A stretch of 64,000 nt of DNA from Occallatibacter savannae (GCF_003131205.1 NZ_QFFY01000004.1:186001-250000); one strand, 5' to 3'. Counted from the stretch's first letter, positions 52,030 through 61,581 are shown. The notes: generated by a model not told the origin, from the sequence alone. Made by a program: numbers and translations.

Positions 52030-54540
52030 ATGGGCTCGGGACTTCCTAAACGGACTATATTCTTCGTCGCCATCTCAGCCATGCTGGGCTCCATGGCTGT
52101 GGCGAACTATCTTCATCATTGGCAGTCGGACGATCTGCTCAAGTTCGCGTGCTATTTCGTGATCGCCATGCTGGCGGCCACGATGAAGGTCAAGTTGCCA
52201 GGCATCGACAGCACCATGTCCGTGCACTTCCTCTTTATCCTTCTCGGAGTGCTGGAGCTGTCCCCCCCTGAGACCATGGTCATCGGGTGCGCTGCGGCGG
52301 TGCTTCAGAGCTTCTGGAAGACGCAGCAGAGGCCGGATCCGATCAAGATCGTTTTCAACGTTCTCGGCATGACGGCGAACGCCATTTGGGTCACCGAGTT
52401 CGTACATCACCAGCTGGACAAAGTTCTGCACAGCAGCATGCCCGTCATGCTGTTCGCGATCGCCTCCTCTTACTTCCTGATGAATACGCTCCCGCTCTCG
52501 CTCGTCATCGGGCTGAGCCAGAAGAGCAGCATTCGCGAGATCTGGTCGGCAACCTATTTCTGGACTTTCCCCTACTATCTCTTTGGCGCAGCTCTTGCCG
52601 GGCTGCTGAGCCTGTGCGATCGATATGTCGGATGGGAAAACGCGCTCCTGAGCGTTCCCGTGATGTATTGGATCTTCCGTACGTATTACCTCTACCTCGG
52701 CCGCCTTGAGGAAGAGAAGAAGCGAGCCGAACTCGAAGCCGAGCATGTGGAAGCCGAGAGGCGGCACGTCGAAGAGGTATGCGCGCTGCACCTTCGCACC
52801 ATCGAAGGGCTCGCGCTGGCGATCGAAGCCAAGGATCACTCAACGCACCGCCATCTCAATCGCGTGCGCACGTATGCGATTGGAATCGGCCGCGAGATGG
52901 GCCTGTCCGAGTCGGAACTGGATGCGCTGCGCGCCGCTGCCTTGTTGCACGACATCGGCAAGCTGGCAGTGCCCGACCACATCATCAACAAGCCTGGACG
53001 CCTCACGCCTGAAGAGTTCGAAAAGATGAAGATCCATCCCGTCGTGGGCGCGGAGATCATCGAGAAGGTCGCCTTCCCATATCCCGTCGCTCCCATCGTG
53101 CGCGCACATCACGAGAAGTGGAACGGCCAGGGATATCCGCATGGATTGAAGGGCGCCGAGATTCCGATTGGAGCGAGGATTCTGTCAGCGGTCGATTGTC
53201 TCGACGCGCTCGCGTCCGATCGCCAGTACCGCAAGAGCGTGCCGATCGAAGAGGCGATTCAGATCATCCGCGACGACTCCGGCAAGGCATTCGATCCGGA
53301 CGTAGTCGACGTTCTGGAGCGCAAATATCTTGAGCTCGAACAGCTCGCGATCGCTTCGGACAGCGAGACGCAGGACTCTCTGAGCATCGGGCTGTCCGTA
53401 GAGCGCGGCCTGATGCCGGGGAACGGCTTCGAGAAGAGCGAGAGCAGTGCTGACGATCCCGGCGACTTCCTCGCTTCGATTGCTTCAGCTCGGCAAGAGG
53501 CTCACACTCTGTTTGAGCTGAGCCAGGACCTGGGCCATTCGCTTCGCCTTGAAGAGACTCTGTCGCTCGTTGCAATGCGCTTGCGCAAGCTGGTGCCTCA
53601 CGACTCCATCGTGGTCTTCCTGCGCAAGGAAAATGTGCTCGAGCCGGAGTTTGTGAGCGGAAGCTTTTATCGCGCGCTTTACTCTCTCAAAATTCCTGTT
53701 GGCTCCGGCCTCTGTGGATGGGTAGCTGGAAATGTGCGGCCCATCGTGAATGGCAATCCGGCCGTCGAGCTGGGACTGGCAGACGATGAGCCTTTGGTAA
53801 AGGGTCTCAAGTCGGCGCTTGCCGTTCCGCTTGAAGGAGTGACGGGTCTCGTAGGTGTGCTGGCTCTCTACCAGGAGACGCCTGATTCGTTCACCAACGA
53901 CCACCTGCGCATCCTCCAGGTCATCACGTCCCGCGTTGCAATTTTCATCGAGAACGCACTGAAGTTCAGAGAGGCGGAGTCGTCTGCCACAGTCGACTAC
54001 CTGACTGGAATGGCGAATGCCCGTGCTCTCTCCATGCACCTGGAACAGGAACTGGACCGCTGTGCGCGAGAGAAGACCGGCGCAGCCGTTATCGTTTGCG
54101 ACTTGGATGGATTCAAACAGGTGAACGATCGTTACGGACATTTGACCGGCGACAAGGTGCTGAAGACGTTTGCGGCCTCGCTGTTGAGAGTCTGCCGTCA
54201 CTATGACTACGTGGCGCGCATGGGCGGCGATGAATTTGTGATCGTGGCTCCCAATATGACGCAGGCAGCATTCGAAGAGCGGGTAATTGTGCTGAATGCC
54301 CTGGCCCGAAGCGCCGGCATCGAAACGTGCGGCGCGGACTTCCTCTCGTTGAGTTCTGGAACGGCTTTCTTCCCCGATGATGGCTTAAATGCCGAGCAGC
54401 TGCTCGCCGAGGCTGATCGCCGCATGTATGCCGCAAAGCGCATGCACTATGAGGAGATCGAAGGCGCTGACATCGAGACAAGCCCCAAGAATCCGTCGGA
54501 GGATCCCGACGAGGAGTGCCATGTCGTCCTCGCCTATTGA
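52030..54540 (+). CDS. Membrane HD-GYP / GAF / GGDEF c-di-GMP turnover protein
   Basis: This 836-residue inner-membrane protein has about seven membrane helices (residues 5-225), a short coiled coil, an HD-GYP phosphodiesterase domain (LLHDIGK with His307-Asp308; HHEKWNGQGYP at 360-370), a GAF sensor domain (about 490-640) and a C-terminal GGDEF diguanylate-cyclase domain. The GGDEF motif is intact (732-736) and the inhibitory-site R-x-x-D is present (Arg723, Asp726). It could therefore both make and break c-di-GMP, in response to a membrane and a GAF signal. The last 20 nt overlap the peptide permease gene, which has its ribosome site inside this gene. Confidence 0.9.
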   Translation: MGSGLPKRTIFFVAISAMLGSMAVANYLHHWQSDDLLKFACYFVIAMLAATMKVKLPGIDSTMSVHFLFILLGVLELSPPETMVIGCAAAVLQSFWKTQQRPDPIKIVFNVLGMTANAIWVTEFVHHQLDKVLHSSMPVMLFAIASSYFLMNTLPLSLVIGLSQKSSIREIWSATYFWTFPYYLFGAALAGLLSLCDRYVGWENALLSVPVMYWIFRTYYLYLGRLEEEKKRAELEAEHVEAERRHVEEVCALHLRTIEGLALAIEAKDHSTHRHLNRVRTYAIGIGREMGLSESELDALRAAALLHDIGKLAVPDHIINKPGRLTPEEFEKMKIHPVVGAEIIEKVAFPYPVAPIVRAHHEKWNGQGYPHGLKGAEIPIGARILSAVDCLDALASDRQYRKSVPIEEAIQIIRDDSGKAFDPDVVDVLERKYLELEQLAIASDSETQDSLSIGLSVERGLMPGNGFEKSESSADDPGDFLASIASARQEAHTLFELSQDLGHSLRLEETLSLVAMRLRKLVPHDSIVVFLRKENVLEPEFVSGSFYRALYSLKIPVGSGLCGWVAGNVRPIVNGNPAVELGLADDEPLVKGLKSALAVPLEGVTGLVGVLALYQETPDSFTNDHLRILQVITSRVAIFIENALKFREAESSATVDYLTGMANARALSMHLEQELDRCAREKTGAAVIVCDLDGFKQVNDRYGHLTGDKVLKTFAASLLRVCRHYDYVARMGGDEFVIVAPNMTQAAFEERVIVLNALARSAGIETCGADFLSLSSGTAFFPDDGLNAEQLLAEADRRMYAAKRMHYEEIEGADIETSPKNPSEDPDEECHVVLAY

Positions 54541-55504
54541 CGCGGCGGCTTCGCAAGCGCTTCTGATAACCCGCACGAAGTCGCACCACGCACCTTCGCA
54601 TTCGGCTACCAGCGTTCCGTCGGGCCGAGCCGCAGCCAAACGCATCGGAGCAGCGGCCGTCGCCCTCTGCGCCAGGCTCGTCGTCCTGCTCCTCATCGGC
54701 GGCTTTCTATGCGCCACGCTTGTTCGCTACTCCCCGGGGTACGGTGTGAGCGAAGAGGAACTCGACAGCAGGCTCAATGCGGAGAGCCGAGAAGCACTCA
54801 AAGCGCAAAACAACGACGGCGGCCTGCTGAACTTCTACGTTGGCTACTGGAATCGACTGCTGCACGGGGATCTTGGGACTGCTCGCTCGCTCCAGGCGCC
54901 GGTCACAGAATTAATCCGCCAGAGATCTCCTGAAACGCTCACGTCTGCCGCCACGGGCGTTCTGATCGGGTGGGGTCTCGGGCTGCCGCTCGCGATCGCC
55001 GCCGTGATGACGCGTTCGGCCGCTATCAAGCTCAGCGCAAATCTGCTTGCGTCAAGCATGCTCTGCATTCCGGCAGGTGTGCTGGCGCTGCTCTGCATTC
55101 TCTGGCAGGTTCCGGGGCGCCTTGTGCTCGGACTTGTCGTGCTGCCGAAGGTCTTTGAGTACTCGCGCAAGCTGCTCGCGCGCAGCGCCGCGATGCCGCA
55201 CGTGATCACAGCAACCGCAAAAGGAGTCACCCCAACTCGCATACTCCTCCGCCACATCATCGCGCCCGCGCTCCCTCAGCTGATTGCCCTCGGAGGAATC
55301 AGCATCAGCCTTGTCTTCGCAGCCGCCATTCCGGTTGAGGTGGTTTGCGATATCCCGGGGCTCGGGCAGTTGGCGTGGAATGCCGCTCTCGGCCGCGATC
55401 TCAACCTCCTCGTAATCATCACGCTCATGCTGACCGCCATCACTCTGCTGGCGAACTCGGTAGCCGATCTGTTCGGCGGCCGAAAGCCGCTGGAGGCTGC
55501 ATGA
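54521..55504 (+). CDS. Peptide/nickel-type ABC permease, first subunit (DppB-like)
   Basis: This 327-residue inner-membrane permease has an N-terminal anchor after a Ser/Arg-rich cytoplasmic start, then five more helices. The cytoplasmic loop ATAKGVTPTRILLRHIIAPAL is the ATPase-contact motif of the DppB/OppB family. ATG at 54521 lies within the GGDEF gene and has GAGGAG seven bases ahead. The stop overlaps the next permease by four bases. Substrate probably oligopeptides, but glycoside and nickel importers look alike. Confidence 0.85.
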   Translation: MSSSPIDAAASQALLITRTKSHHAPSHSATSVPSGRAAAKRIGAAAVALCARLVVLLLIGGFLCATLVRYSPGYGVSEEELDSRLNAESREALKAQNNDGGLLNFYVGYWNRLLHGDLGTARSLQAPVTELIRQRSPETLTSAATGVLIGWGLGLPLAIAAVMTRSAAIKLSANLLASSMLCIPAGVLALLCILWQVPGRLVLGLVVLPKVFEYSRKLLARSAAMPHVITATAKGVTPTRILLRHIIAPALPQLIALGGISISLVFAAAIPVEVVCDIPGLGQLAWNAALGRDLNLLVIITLMLTAITLLANSVADLFGGRKPLEAA

Positions 55505-56307
55505 AACGGCTCAGAAGAGCGGCTCTCGCGTTCCTGGCGATTGTCGTGCTTGCATCTCTGCTTGCAGGTGTCTTCGCGCCGGCTTCGTATGACTTTCAGT
55601 TCCGCGAAGTTTCCAACGCGGCCTGCTCGACGCATCACTGGCTAGGAACGGACGCGCTCGGCAGGGATCGCTTCTCACGCCTGCTCTTTGGCACGCGTGT
55701 CTCGCTTCTGCTTGCGCCAGCGGCAGCGCTGATCTCTACATTGCTAGCGGCCCTGATCGGGGGCGTCGCCGGATACATCGGAGGCAAAGTCCAGCGCACG
55801 CTTATGGCGGCCACCGATCTGAGCATGGCGATGCCGTGGATGTTTCTGCTGATCACGGTTCGAGCCATGCTCCCGTTGAACACCGGACCCGCCGCTTCGG
55901 TCGTCATCACCTTCGCCGTGCTTGGGCTCCTCGGCTGGCCTGCAGCGGCGCGCGTGGTGTGCGCGGATGCCCGCCGCCTTATCGAATCGGACTTCATCCT
56001 GCACGCACGTGCCGCCGGCTGCAGCGAAGCCTGTATCTTCCGGCGCCAATTTCTTCCCAACCTCCGGCCCGTACTGATGGCGCAGTTCTGGATATCCATT
56101 CCCGTCTTCATTCTGGCCGAAGCCAACCTGGGCATCCTGGGCCTCGGCGTGGCAGAGCCGCTTCCTTCCTGGGGAGGCTTGCTTCAGGAGCTGCAGGGTC
56201 TCGCGGCTACATCAGGAAGGCCGTGGCAATTCGCCCCGATCCTCCTGCTGATTGCCACGGTCAGCTGCTTCCATCTCGCAATCGAACGAAAGGAGAGTGA
56301 GGCATGA
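55501..56307 (+). CDS. Peptide/nickel-type ABC permease, second subunit (DppC-like)
   Basis: This 268-residue permease has the DppC hallmark HWLGTDALGRDRFSRLLFGTRVSLLL near its N-terminus and the ATPase-contact loop HARAAGCSEACIFRRQFLPNL. Five membrane helices follow the N-terminal anchor. Four-base overlaps with both neighbours make it part of one translation unit. It is shorter than DppC of E. coli by about 30 residues, mainly at the N-terminus. Confidence 0.87.
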   Translation: MKRLRRAALAFLAIVVLASLLAGVFAPASYDFQFREVSNAACSTHHWLGTDALGRDRFSRLLFGTRVSLLLAPAAALISTLLAALIGGVAGYIGGKVQRTLMAATDLSMAMPWMFLLITVRAMLPLNTGPAASVVITFAVLGLLGWPAAARVVCADARRLIESDFILHARAAGCSEACIFRRQFLPNLRPVLMAQFWISIPVFILAEANLGILGLGVAEPLPSWGGLLQELQGLAATSGRPWQFAPILLLIATVSCFHLAIERKESEA

Positions 56308-57929
56308 GGCGCAAAGGGCTGTTCCTGATCTGCGCTCTCGTTGCGTCTGCTCTCTCTGCCGGTGCTTACGCGCAGAGTGAGATGCGTTTCTGTCTTTCCT
56401 CGCAACCGAAGACGTTCAATCCGCTTGCCGTCGATGACGACGCATCGGAGACCATTCGCTATCTCACCGGCGGCGTGCTCATTCGCCTCGATCGCAATAC
56501 GCAGCAGCCGGTCGGTGAACTGGCGACAGCGTGGCGCATCAATAAGGCCGGCGATGCCATCAGCTTCACTCTGCGCCCTAACGTCCGCTTCTCGGACGGC
56601 ACGCCTTTCTCGGCCACGGATGTTGCTTTCACGGTCGAGCGGCTGATGGATCCTGACCTGCATTCGCCCACCGGAGATTCGTTTCGTTCCACTCCGGGCA
56701 AAGTCGCAACGAAGATCACCGACCCGTATCATCTGACCATCACGTTCCCAGGCCCCGTCATTGGGCTTGACCGGCTCTTCGATCAGGTAGCGATCATCTC
56801 GGCGCAATCGCCACAGAAATACATGGCCGTTCTCGGTCCGTACTATGTCGCCGATAACAAGGCCGGCAGCACACTGCTGCTGAAACGCAATCCGAATTAC
56901 TGGAAGCACGATTCTGCCGGCAGGCAGCTCCCCTACATCGATTCCATCCGTCTCGACATCCAGCAGAACCGGGACAGGGAATTGCTTCGCCTGACGCGCG
57001 GCGAAATCGACCTGGTGAATTCGCTCAATGCCGAAAGCTTCGATTTGCTCAAAGGCCAGGCACCCTCAATGGCGTTCGACGCCGGCGTCTCTCTCGACTC
57101 TGAGCAGATCTGGTTCAACCAGGTCCCAACGTCGCCGTTGCCCGACTACAAGAAAGCCTGGTTCACTTCGACGCACTTCCGGCGCGCGGTTTCATCGGCC
57201 ATCCATCGCGACGATATCGCGCGCCTGGTCTTCCACGGTTATGCGCAGCCGGCCGTCAGCTTGATCTCGCCCGCGAACAAGATCTGGTTCAACCAGAAGC
57301 TCAAGCCGCACGCCTATGATGTAAAGCTGGCTCTGCGCGAGCTCGAGCTGGATGGATTTCGCTTGCAGGGAGATACGCTTCGCGACCGCACCGGCCACGC
57401 CGTCGAGTTCTCCGTCATCACCAACGCCGGCAACAAGGATCGCGAGCGAATGGCTTCCGTGATCCAGCAGGATCTGCGCGCCATCGGTATTCGTCTCAAT
57501 ATCGTTACGCTCGATTTTCCATCCCTGATCGAGCGCATCACGCGAAGCTTTAACTACGAGAGCTGTCTTCTGGGGTTCGTCAACGACGAGCTCGACCCCA
57601 ACGCGCAGATGAGCGTGTGGCTCAGTTCAGCGGACAACCACCAGTGGAATCCCAACCAGAAGCAGCCCGCCACCGCATGGGAAACAGAGATCGACCGCCT
57701 CATGCGCGAGCAGGCATCCTCGCTCGACCCGGCCAAACGGAAGCGGGACATCGATCGCGTGCAGCAGCTTGTCTGGGAGCAGGAACCCTTCATCTACCTG
57801 GTCAACAAGCATGCGCTTTCCGCAGTCTCTCCCAACCTGCGCAATGCTCACCCGGTCGGCCTGAGGCCGCAGGTCTACTGGAACATCGAACAGCTCGCGT
57901 TCGCGACGCAACCGAGGAGACCTCAATGA
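56304..57929 (+). CDS. Peptide/nickel-type ABC solute-binding protein (DppA/OppA family)
   Basis: This 541-residue periplasmic protein has a signal peptide (residues 1-23, ending AYAQ) and the family-5 solute-binding fold: VGELATAWRINKAG, then LRPNVRFSDGTPFSATDVAFTVERLMDP, the usual landmark, and a C-terminal lobe with FRRAVSSAIHRDDIARLVFHG. There is no lipobox, so it is freely periplasmic. It captures the ligand for the two permeases. The stop overlaps the ATPase start by four bases. Ligand identity is not readable. Confidence 0.88.
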   Translation: MRRKGLFLICALVASALSAGAYAQSEMRFCLSSQPKTFNPLAVDDDASETIRYLTGGVLIRLDRNTQQPVGELATAWRINKAGDAISFTLRPNVRFSDGTPFSATDVAFTVERLMDPDLHSPTGDSFRSTPGKVATKITDPYHLTITFPGPVIGLDRLFDQVAIISAQSPQKYMAVLGPYYVADNKAGSTLLLKRNPNYWKHDSAGRQLPYIDSIRLDIQQNRDRELLRLTRGEIDLVNSLNAESFDLLKGQAPSMAFDAGVSLDSEQIWFNQVPTSPLPDYKKAWFTSTHFRRAVSSAIHRDDIARLVFHGYAQPAVSLISPANKIWFNQKLKPHAYDVKLALRELELDGFRLQGDTLRDRTGHAVEFSVITNAGNKDRERMASVIQQDLRAIGIRLNIVTLDFPSLIERITRSFNYESCLLGFVNDELDPNAQMSVWLSSADNHQWNPNQKQPATAWETEIDRLMREQASSLDPAKRKRDIDRVQQLVWEQEPFIYLVNKHALSAVSPNLRNAHPVGLRPQVYWNIEQLAFATQPRRPQ

Positions 57930-58690
57930 GCGCCGCACCTCTGCTCTCACTTCAGATATCGGCTGGTTACGCCGGACGAAATGAGGTTCTGCGGGATCTC
58001 TCGCTTGATGTCGAGCACGGCGAGATCCTGGGATTGGTGGGTCAAAGCGGCTGCGGCAAGAGCACGCTCGCGCTGGCTATCCCCAGGCTCCTCCACATGA
58101 AAAACGGAACTGTGCGGGGCGGCATCCGCTTCAATGGCCGCGATCTGATGGGGCTTAGGAAGAGCGAGATGCGCAAGGTACGGGGCAAGAGCATCGCACT
58201 GGTGCTGCAGAGCCCGATTGCGTCCCTCAATCCCGCGTTGCGCATCTGCGCGCAGCTTGAAGAATCGTGGCTTGCGCACTGCAGCGGCTCATCCCTGGAG
58301 TGCCGGCGTGCTATTGGGACGGCGCTCGAGAACGTCAGCCTCGACGCCTCGCGCGAGACTCTTCAGAAGTATCCTTCGGAGCTGAGTGTTGGGCAGGCGC
58401 AGCGCGTGCTCATCGCGATGGCGGTTCTGCACAAGCCTTTGTTGCTCATTGCGGACGAGCCCACCAGCGCTCTCGACGCCGTCACACAGTCGGAGGTCCT
58501 CGAGCTGTTCTCCACCCTGAACAGACGGTTCGGCATGGCCATCCTCTATATCTCGCACGATCTTCGATCGGTCGCTGCCATCAGCAGCCGCATTGTCGCC
58601 ATGGCAGACGGCCGCCTGACCGAGACTGCTGATCCAGAGCGCTGGCTCGGGCAGGGCACCCAATCGCAGGCACTGCTGGCCCAGCGCTGA
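57926..58690 (+). CDS. Peptide/nickel-type ABC ATPase (DppD-like), single and short
   Basis: This 254-residue ATPase has Walker A GQSGCGKST (39-47), Q-loop LVLQSP, Walker B LLLIADEPT (172-180) and switch His211. Its signature is LSVGQAQ (153-159) where most have LSGGQ or LSGGM; Val replaces the first Gly. The C-terminal oligopeptide-ABC extension of about 70 residues found in DppD/OppD is missing. Classical peptide importers use two different ATPases; here only one follows, so it may work as a homodimer or borrow a partner encoded elsewhere. It is the last gene of the operon. Confidence 0.85.
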   Translation: MSAAPLLSLQISAGYAGRNEVLRDLSLDVEHGEILGLVGQSGCGKSTLALAIPRLLHMKNGTVRGGIRFNGRDLMGLRKSEMRKVRGKSIALVLQSPIASLNPALRICAQLEESWLAHCSGSSLECRRAIGTALENVSLDASRETLQKYPSELSVGQAQRVLIAMAVLHKPLLLIADEPTSALDAVTQSEVLELFSTLNRRFGMAILYISHDLRSVAAISSRIVAMADGRLTETADPERWLGQGTQSQALLAQR

Positions 58691-58733
58691 CGCATCGCTT
58701 CGACCGCTTCGCCATTTGTAAAATGGAAGAGCT

Positions 58734-60623
58734 ATGTCGAAACAGCAATTTCAGACTGAAGTCGATCAACTTCTCCACCTCATCGTTCATTCGCTGTACT
58801 CGCATCCGGAGATCTTTCTCCGCGAACTCATCTCCAACTCCTCCGACGCCCTGGACAAGCTGCGCTACCTCACGCTCACCGAGGAAAAGTACAAGGCCCT
58901 GGTCGGCAGCGGTATCGAATCGCCGCGCATCGATCTCGCGCTGGACGAAGAGCACAAGACCCTCACCATCTCCGATACCGGTATCGGGATGAATGAGGAA
59001 GACCTGATATCGCATCTCGGGACCATTGCGCGCTCCGGAACCAAGAACTTTCTTGCCAACCTCTCCGGCGATGCCCGGAAAGATTCCAACCTCATCGGCC
59101 AGTTCGGCGTGGGCTTCTACTCCGTATTCATGGTGGCTTCAAAGGTCGAGGTCACCACACGCAAAGCCGGAGAGGAGAAGACCTTCAAGTGGACGAGCGA
59201 CGGCAAGACCGGCTTCGAGATCGAGGAGGTGTCCGGCGCTGAGGCGCGTACCAGCGCCGGCACATCGGTCCTCATTCACTTCAACGACGAAGGCGCGCAG
59301 TACGCCAATAGCTGGCGCCTGCAGGAGATCGTCAAAAAGTACTCCAACCACATCGCGTTCCCTATCTTCCTCACCTACGACAAGAGCGAGTGGAATGCCG
59401 AAAAGAAGGAGTCAACGAAGACCCGCGTTACCGAGCAGATCAACGCCGCCAGCGCCATGTGGCAGCGGCCCAAGTCTGAATTGAAGGAAGAGGATTACAA
59501 GGAATTCTACAAAGCGATCACCGGCGATTGGGAAGACCCGCTCTTCTGGTTCCATACCCGCGCCGAGGGCACGCTCGAATACACGACGCTCTTCTACATT
59601 CCGGCGAAGGCTCCGCTCGACCTGTACCAGGCGGACTATAAGGGCGGCATCAAGCTCTACGTGAAGCGCGTGTTCATCATGGACGACTCGCGTGAGCTCC
59701 TGCCGCAATACCTTCGCTTTGTCCGGGGCGTCATCGACTCAGAAGACCTGCCGCTGAACGTCTCGCGCGAGATCCTGCAGCAGAACAAGGTTCTCACCAG
59801 CATCCGGACGGCGAGCGTCAAGAAGATCCTCTCGGAGCTGAAGGCCGTCTCTTCAAGCGATCCGGAGAAGTATCTCAAGTTTATTGAGGAGTACAACCGG
59901 CCCCTGAAGGAAGGTCTGTACAGCGACTACGCCAATCGCGAGTTGCTGCTCGACCTGATCCGGTTCAAGTCGACGAAGGTGGATGGGTTTACGTCTCTGG
60001 CGGATGCGAAAGCGCGGATCAAGCCGGAGCAGAAGGCGCTCTACTACATCACCGGTGGCTCCGATTCGGTGCTGCGCAGCTCGCCTTTGCTTGAGATCTA
60101 CAAGAAGAAGGACATCGAAGTTCTCATCCTCGACGACGACATCGACGAGGTCGTCTTCTCGTCGGTCGGCAAGTATGGCGACCTGGAGCTGAAGGCGGTG
60201 AACAAGTCGTCGACGTCAGAGGACCTGAAAGACGAGGATGCACCGCAGAAGGCCGAGGAGCTCAAGCCGCTGCTCGAGAAGATCAGCGCGGCGCTCGGGG
60301 ACGCCGTGAAAGAAGTGCGTCCGTCCTCGCGCCTTGCCGACAGTCCCTCTGTGATCGTCTCCGACGAAGACGAACCGTCAGCGCGCATGCGCCACATGAT
60401 GGAGGCCATGGGCCAGAAAGGCATGCCGGAGCTGAAGCCGGTTCTCGAGATCAATCCCGATCACGAGATCATCAAAAAGCTGCTGGCCGACCCCGGCGCG
60501 GACAAGGTGCAGGACGCCGCATGGCTGCTCTTCGATCAGGCCCTTCTGCTTGAAGGGGTGCCGCTGAAAGATCCGGTCAGCTTCGTGCAGCGCCTCAACC
60601 GCGTGCTCAACCAGGCGATGTGA
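58734..60623 (+). CDS. htpG: Hsp90-family chaperone HtpG
   Basis: This 629-residue cytoplasmic ATP-driven chaperone has the Hsp90 N-terminal motifs: LRELISNSSDALDKLR, DTGIGMNEED and GQFGVGFYSVFMV, with the ATP-binding Asn/Asp/Gly residues intact. The middle domain has RGVIDSEDLPLNVSREILQQN. The C-terminal domain is of normal length, with an acidic linker-free region. GGAAGAG precedes the ATG. It is separated from the peptide importer by 43 nt and could be read through from it. Confidence 0.95.
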   Translation: MSKQQFQTEVDQLLHLIVHSLYSHPEIFLRELISNSSDALDKLRYLTLTEEKYKALVGSGIESPRIDLALDEEHKTLTISDTGIGMNEEDLISHLGTIARSGTKNFLANLSGDARKDSNLIGQFGVGFYSVFMVASKVEVTTRKAGEEKTFKWTSDGKTGFEIEEVSGAEARTSAGTSVLIHFNDEGAQYANSWRLQEIVKKYSNHIAFPIFLTYDKSEWNAEKKESTKTRVTEQINAASAMWQRPKSELKEEDYKEFYKAITGDWEDPLFWFHTRAEGTLEYTTLFYIPAKAPLDLYQADYKGGIKLYVKRVFIMDDSRELLPQYLRFVRGVIDSEDLPLNVSREILQQNKVLTSIRTASVKKILSELKAVSSSDPEKYLKFIEEYNRPLKEGLYSDYANRELLLDLIRFKSTKVDGFTSLADAKARIKPEQKALYYITGGSDSVLRSSPLLEIYKKKDIEVLILDDDIDEVVFSSVGKYGDLELKAVNKSSTSEDLKDEDAPQKAEELKPLLEKISAALGDAVKEVRPSSRLADSPSVIVSDEDEPSARMRHMMEAMGQKGMPELKPVLEINPDHEIIKKLLADPGADKVQDAAWLLFDQALLLEGVPLKDPVSFVQRLNRVLNQAM

Positions 60624-60637
60624 CGGGCTTGGCGAAA

Positions 60638-60675
60638 GGCGATCAGAGCCGCTCGCCCGAGAGGTTCTGATCGCC
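60638..60675 (+). terminator. Hairpin after htpG
   Basis: GGCGATCAGAGCC (60638-60650) pairs with GGTTCTGATCGCC (60663-60675) over 13 positions with one G-T pair and a 12-nt loop, 15 nt after the htpG stop. No T run follows, so it may act as a stabiliser rather than a full terminator. Confidence 0.6.
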
Positions 60676-60800
60676 GGCGTTGCTGCATTGGCGGGCGCCG
60701 CCCTGGTAGTTTGGCCCCGCCTCAGCCGTCACAAAGGTATGTAATCCCCATCACAGACCGGCCTTTGCCGAAGCCAATACTGTTGCCACGTTCGTGGGAA

Positions 60801-60821
60801 TTTGGATTGAAATAGTCCAAA
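60801..60821. promoter_or_regulatory. Inverted repeat upstream of the respiratory operon
   Basis: TTTGGATT (60801-60808) and AGTCCAAA (60814-60821) pair over eight positions with one G-T pair around GAAAT. It lies 87 nt before the CcoS-like ATG at 60909 in a gap of 285 nt that otherwise contains only the htpG hairpin. It could be an operator. Confidence 0.4.
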
Positions 60822-60908
60822 AGCTGGATTCTTCAACCTCGTAAGGGGAGGTTCGCGCCTCATTTGCGTGATCCGCCAGCGGATTGCGCCTGGGGCCCGC
60901 CCCAGCAC

Positions 60909-61133
60909 ATGGATCTGACGTGGATCGCCATTGCGGCCAGTTTGCTCATGGGGAGCGGAGCCCTGCTCCTCTTCATTTGGGCAGTGCGGAACCACCAGTT
61001 TCAGAGCTTCGAAGACGTGAAGTACCAGGTGTTTTGGTCGGACCGGGAGATATTCATTCCGGGCAGTACCGAGGAAAACCAAGTTCAGGAGCAGAAGGAT
61101 GGCAGTAGCGGCAACGGAAACGAAGTCAACTGA
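60909..61133 (+). CDS. CcoS-like single-helix membrane protein
   Basis: This 74-residue protein has one membrane helix (residues 3-24, [22 protein letters not shown]) followed by [16 protein letters not shown]. That layout (helix, then a W-x-x-R-x-x-Q-F-x-D/S-x-E/D stretch) fits CcoS, a maturation factor for cbb3 oxidase. CcoS is normally next to ccoI; here it precedes bc-complex genes, so its job in this operon is uncertain. ATG at 60909 is used, as homology starts there. The gene overlaps the Rieske gene by 35 nt. Confidence 0.6.
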   Translation: MDLTWIAIAASLLMGSGALLLFIWAVRNHQFQSFEDVKYQVFWSDREIFIPGSTEENQVQEQKDGSSGNGNEVN

Positions 61134-61581
61134 GCCGGAGATCGGGCGGCGTCGGTTCCTGGGATGGCTGAGCGGGGTGGGAATCGCGGGATCGGCAGTT
61201 CTGGGCTCTCTCGCGACCTTCTTCTTTATCCGTCCGCGCACCACCTACGGTCAGCCGAATCGCTTCAAGATCGGCAGGCCCGAGGAGTTTCCGCCTGGGT
61301 CGCGCATCGCCATCGATCCCAAGCGCGTGTGCATCGTCCGCGAAGGAAACAAGGTCGCGGCCATCTCCACCACCTGCACCCATCTGGGCTGCATCGTTTC
61401 GCCGTCCGCGACGGGCTTCCAGTGCCCGTGTCATGGATCGCGCTTCGATGTAGACGGAAACGTCACCGGCGGCCCGGCTCCCAAAGCGCTTGCGTGGTAT
61501 GCAGTGTCGCTCACCCCGAGCGGGGAACTGGAAGTGGATAAGGACAGCGAAATTCAGACAGGTACCTATCTGAGCGTATGA
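61099..61581 (+). CDS. Rieske iron-sulfur protein of a quinol-cytochrome c reductase
   Basis: This 160-residue protein is the iron-sulfur subunit that takes electrons from quinol. A Tat signal/anchor ([21 protein letters not shown], residues 17-37) leads to the 2Fe-2S domain with CTHLGC (Cys93, His95) and CPCHGS (Cys109, His112); Cys98 and Cys111 form the usual disulfide. The ATG at 61099 follows AGGAGCAGAAGG and lies inside the CcoS-like gene. The stop overlaps the cytochrome b start by four bases. Confidence 0.93.
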   Translation: MAVAATETKSTEPEIGRRRFLGWLSGVGIAGSAVLGSLATFFFIRPRTTYGQPNRFKIGRPEEFPPGSRIAIDPKRVCIVREGNKVAAISTTCTHLGCIVSPSATGFQCPCHGSRFDVDGNVTGGPAPKALAWYAVSLTPSGELEVDKDSEIQTGTYLSV

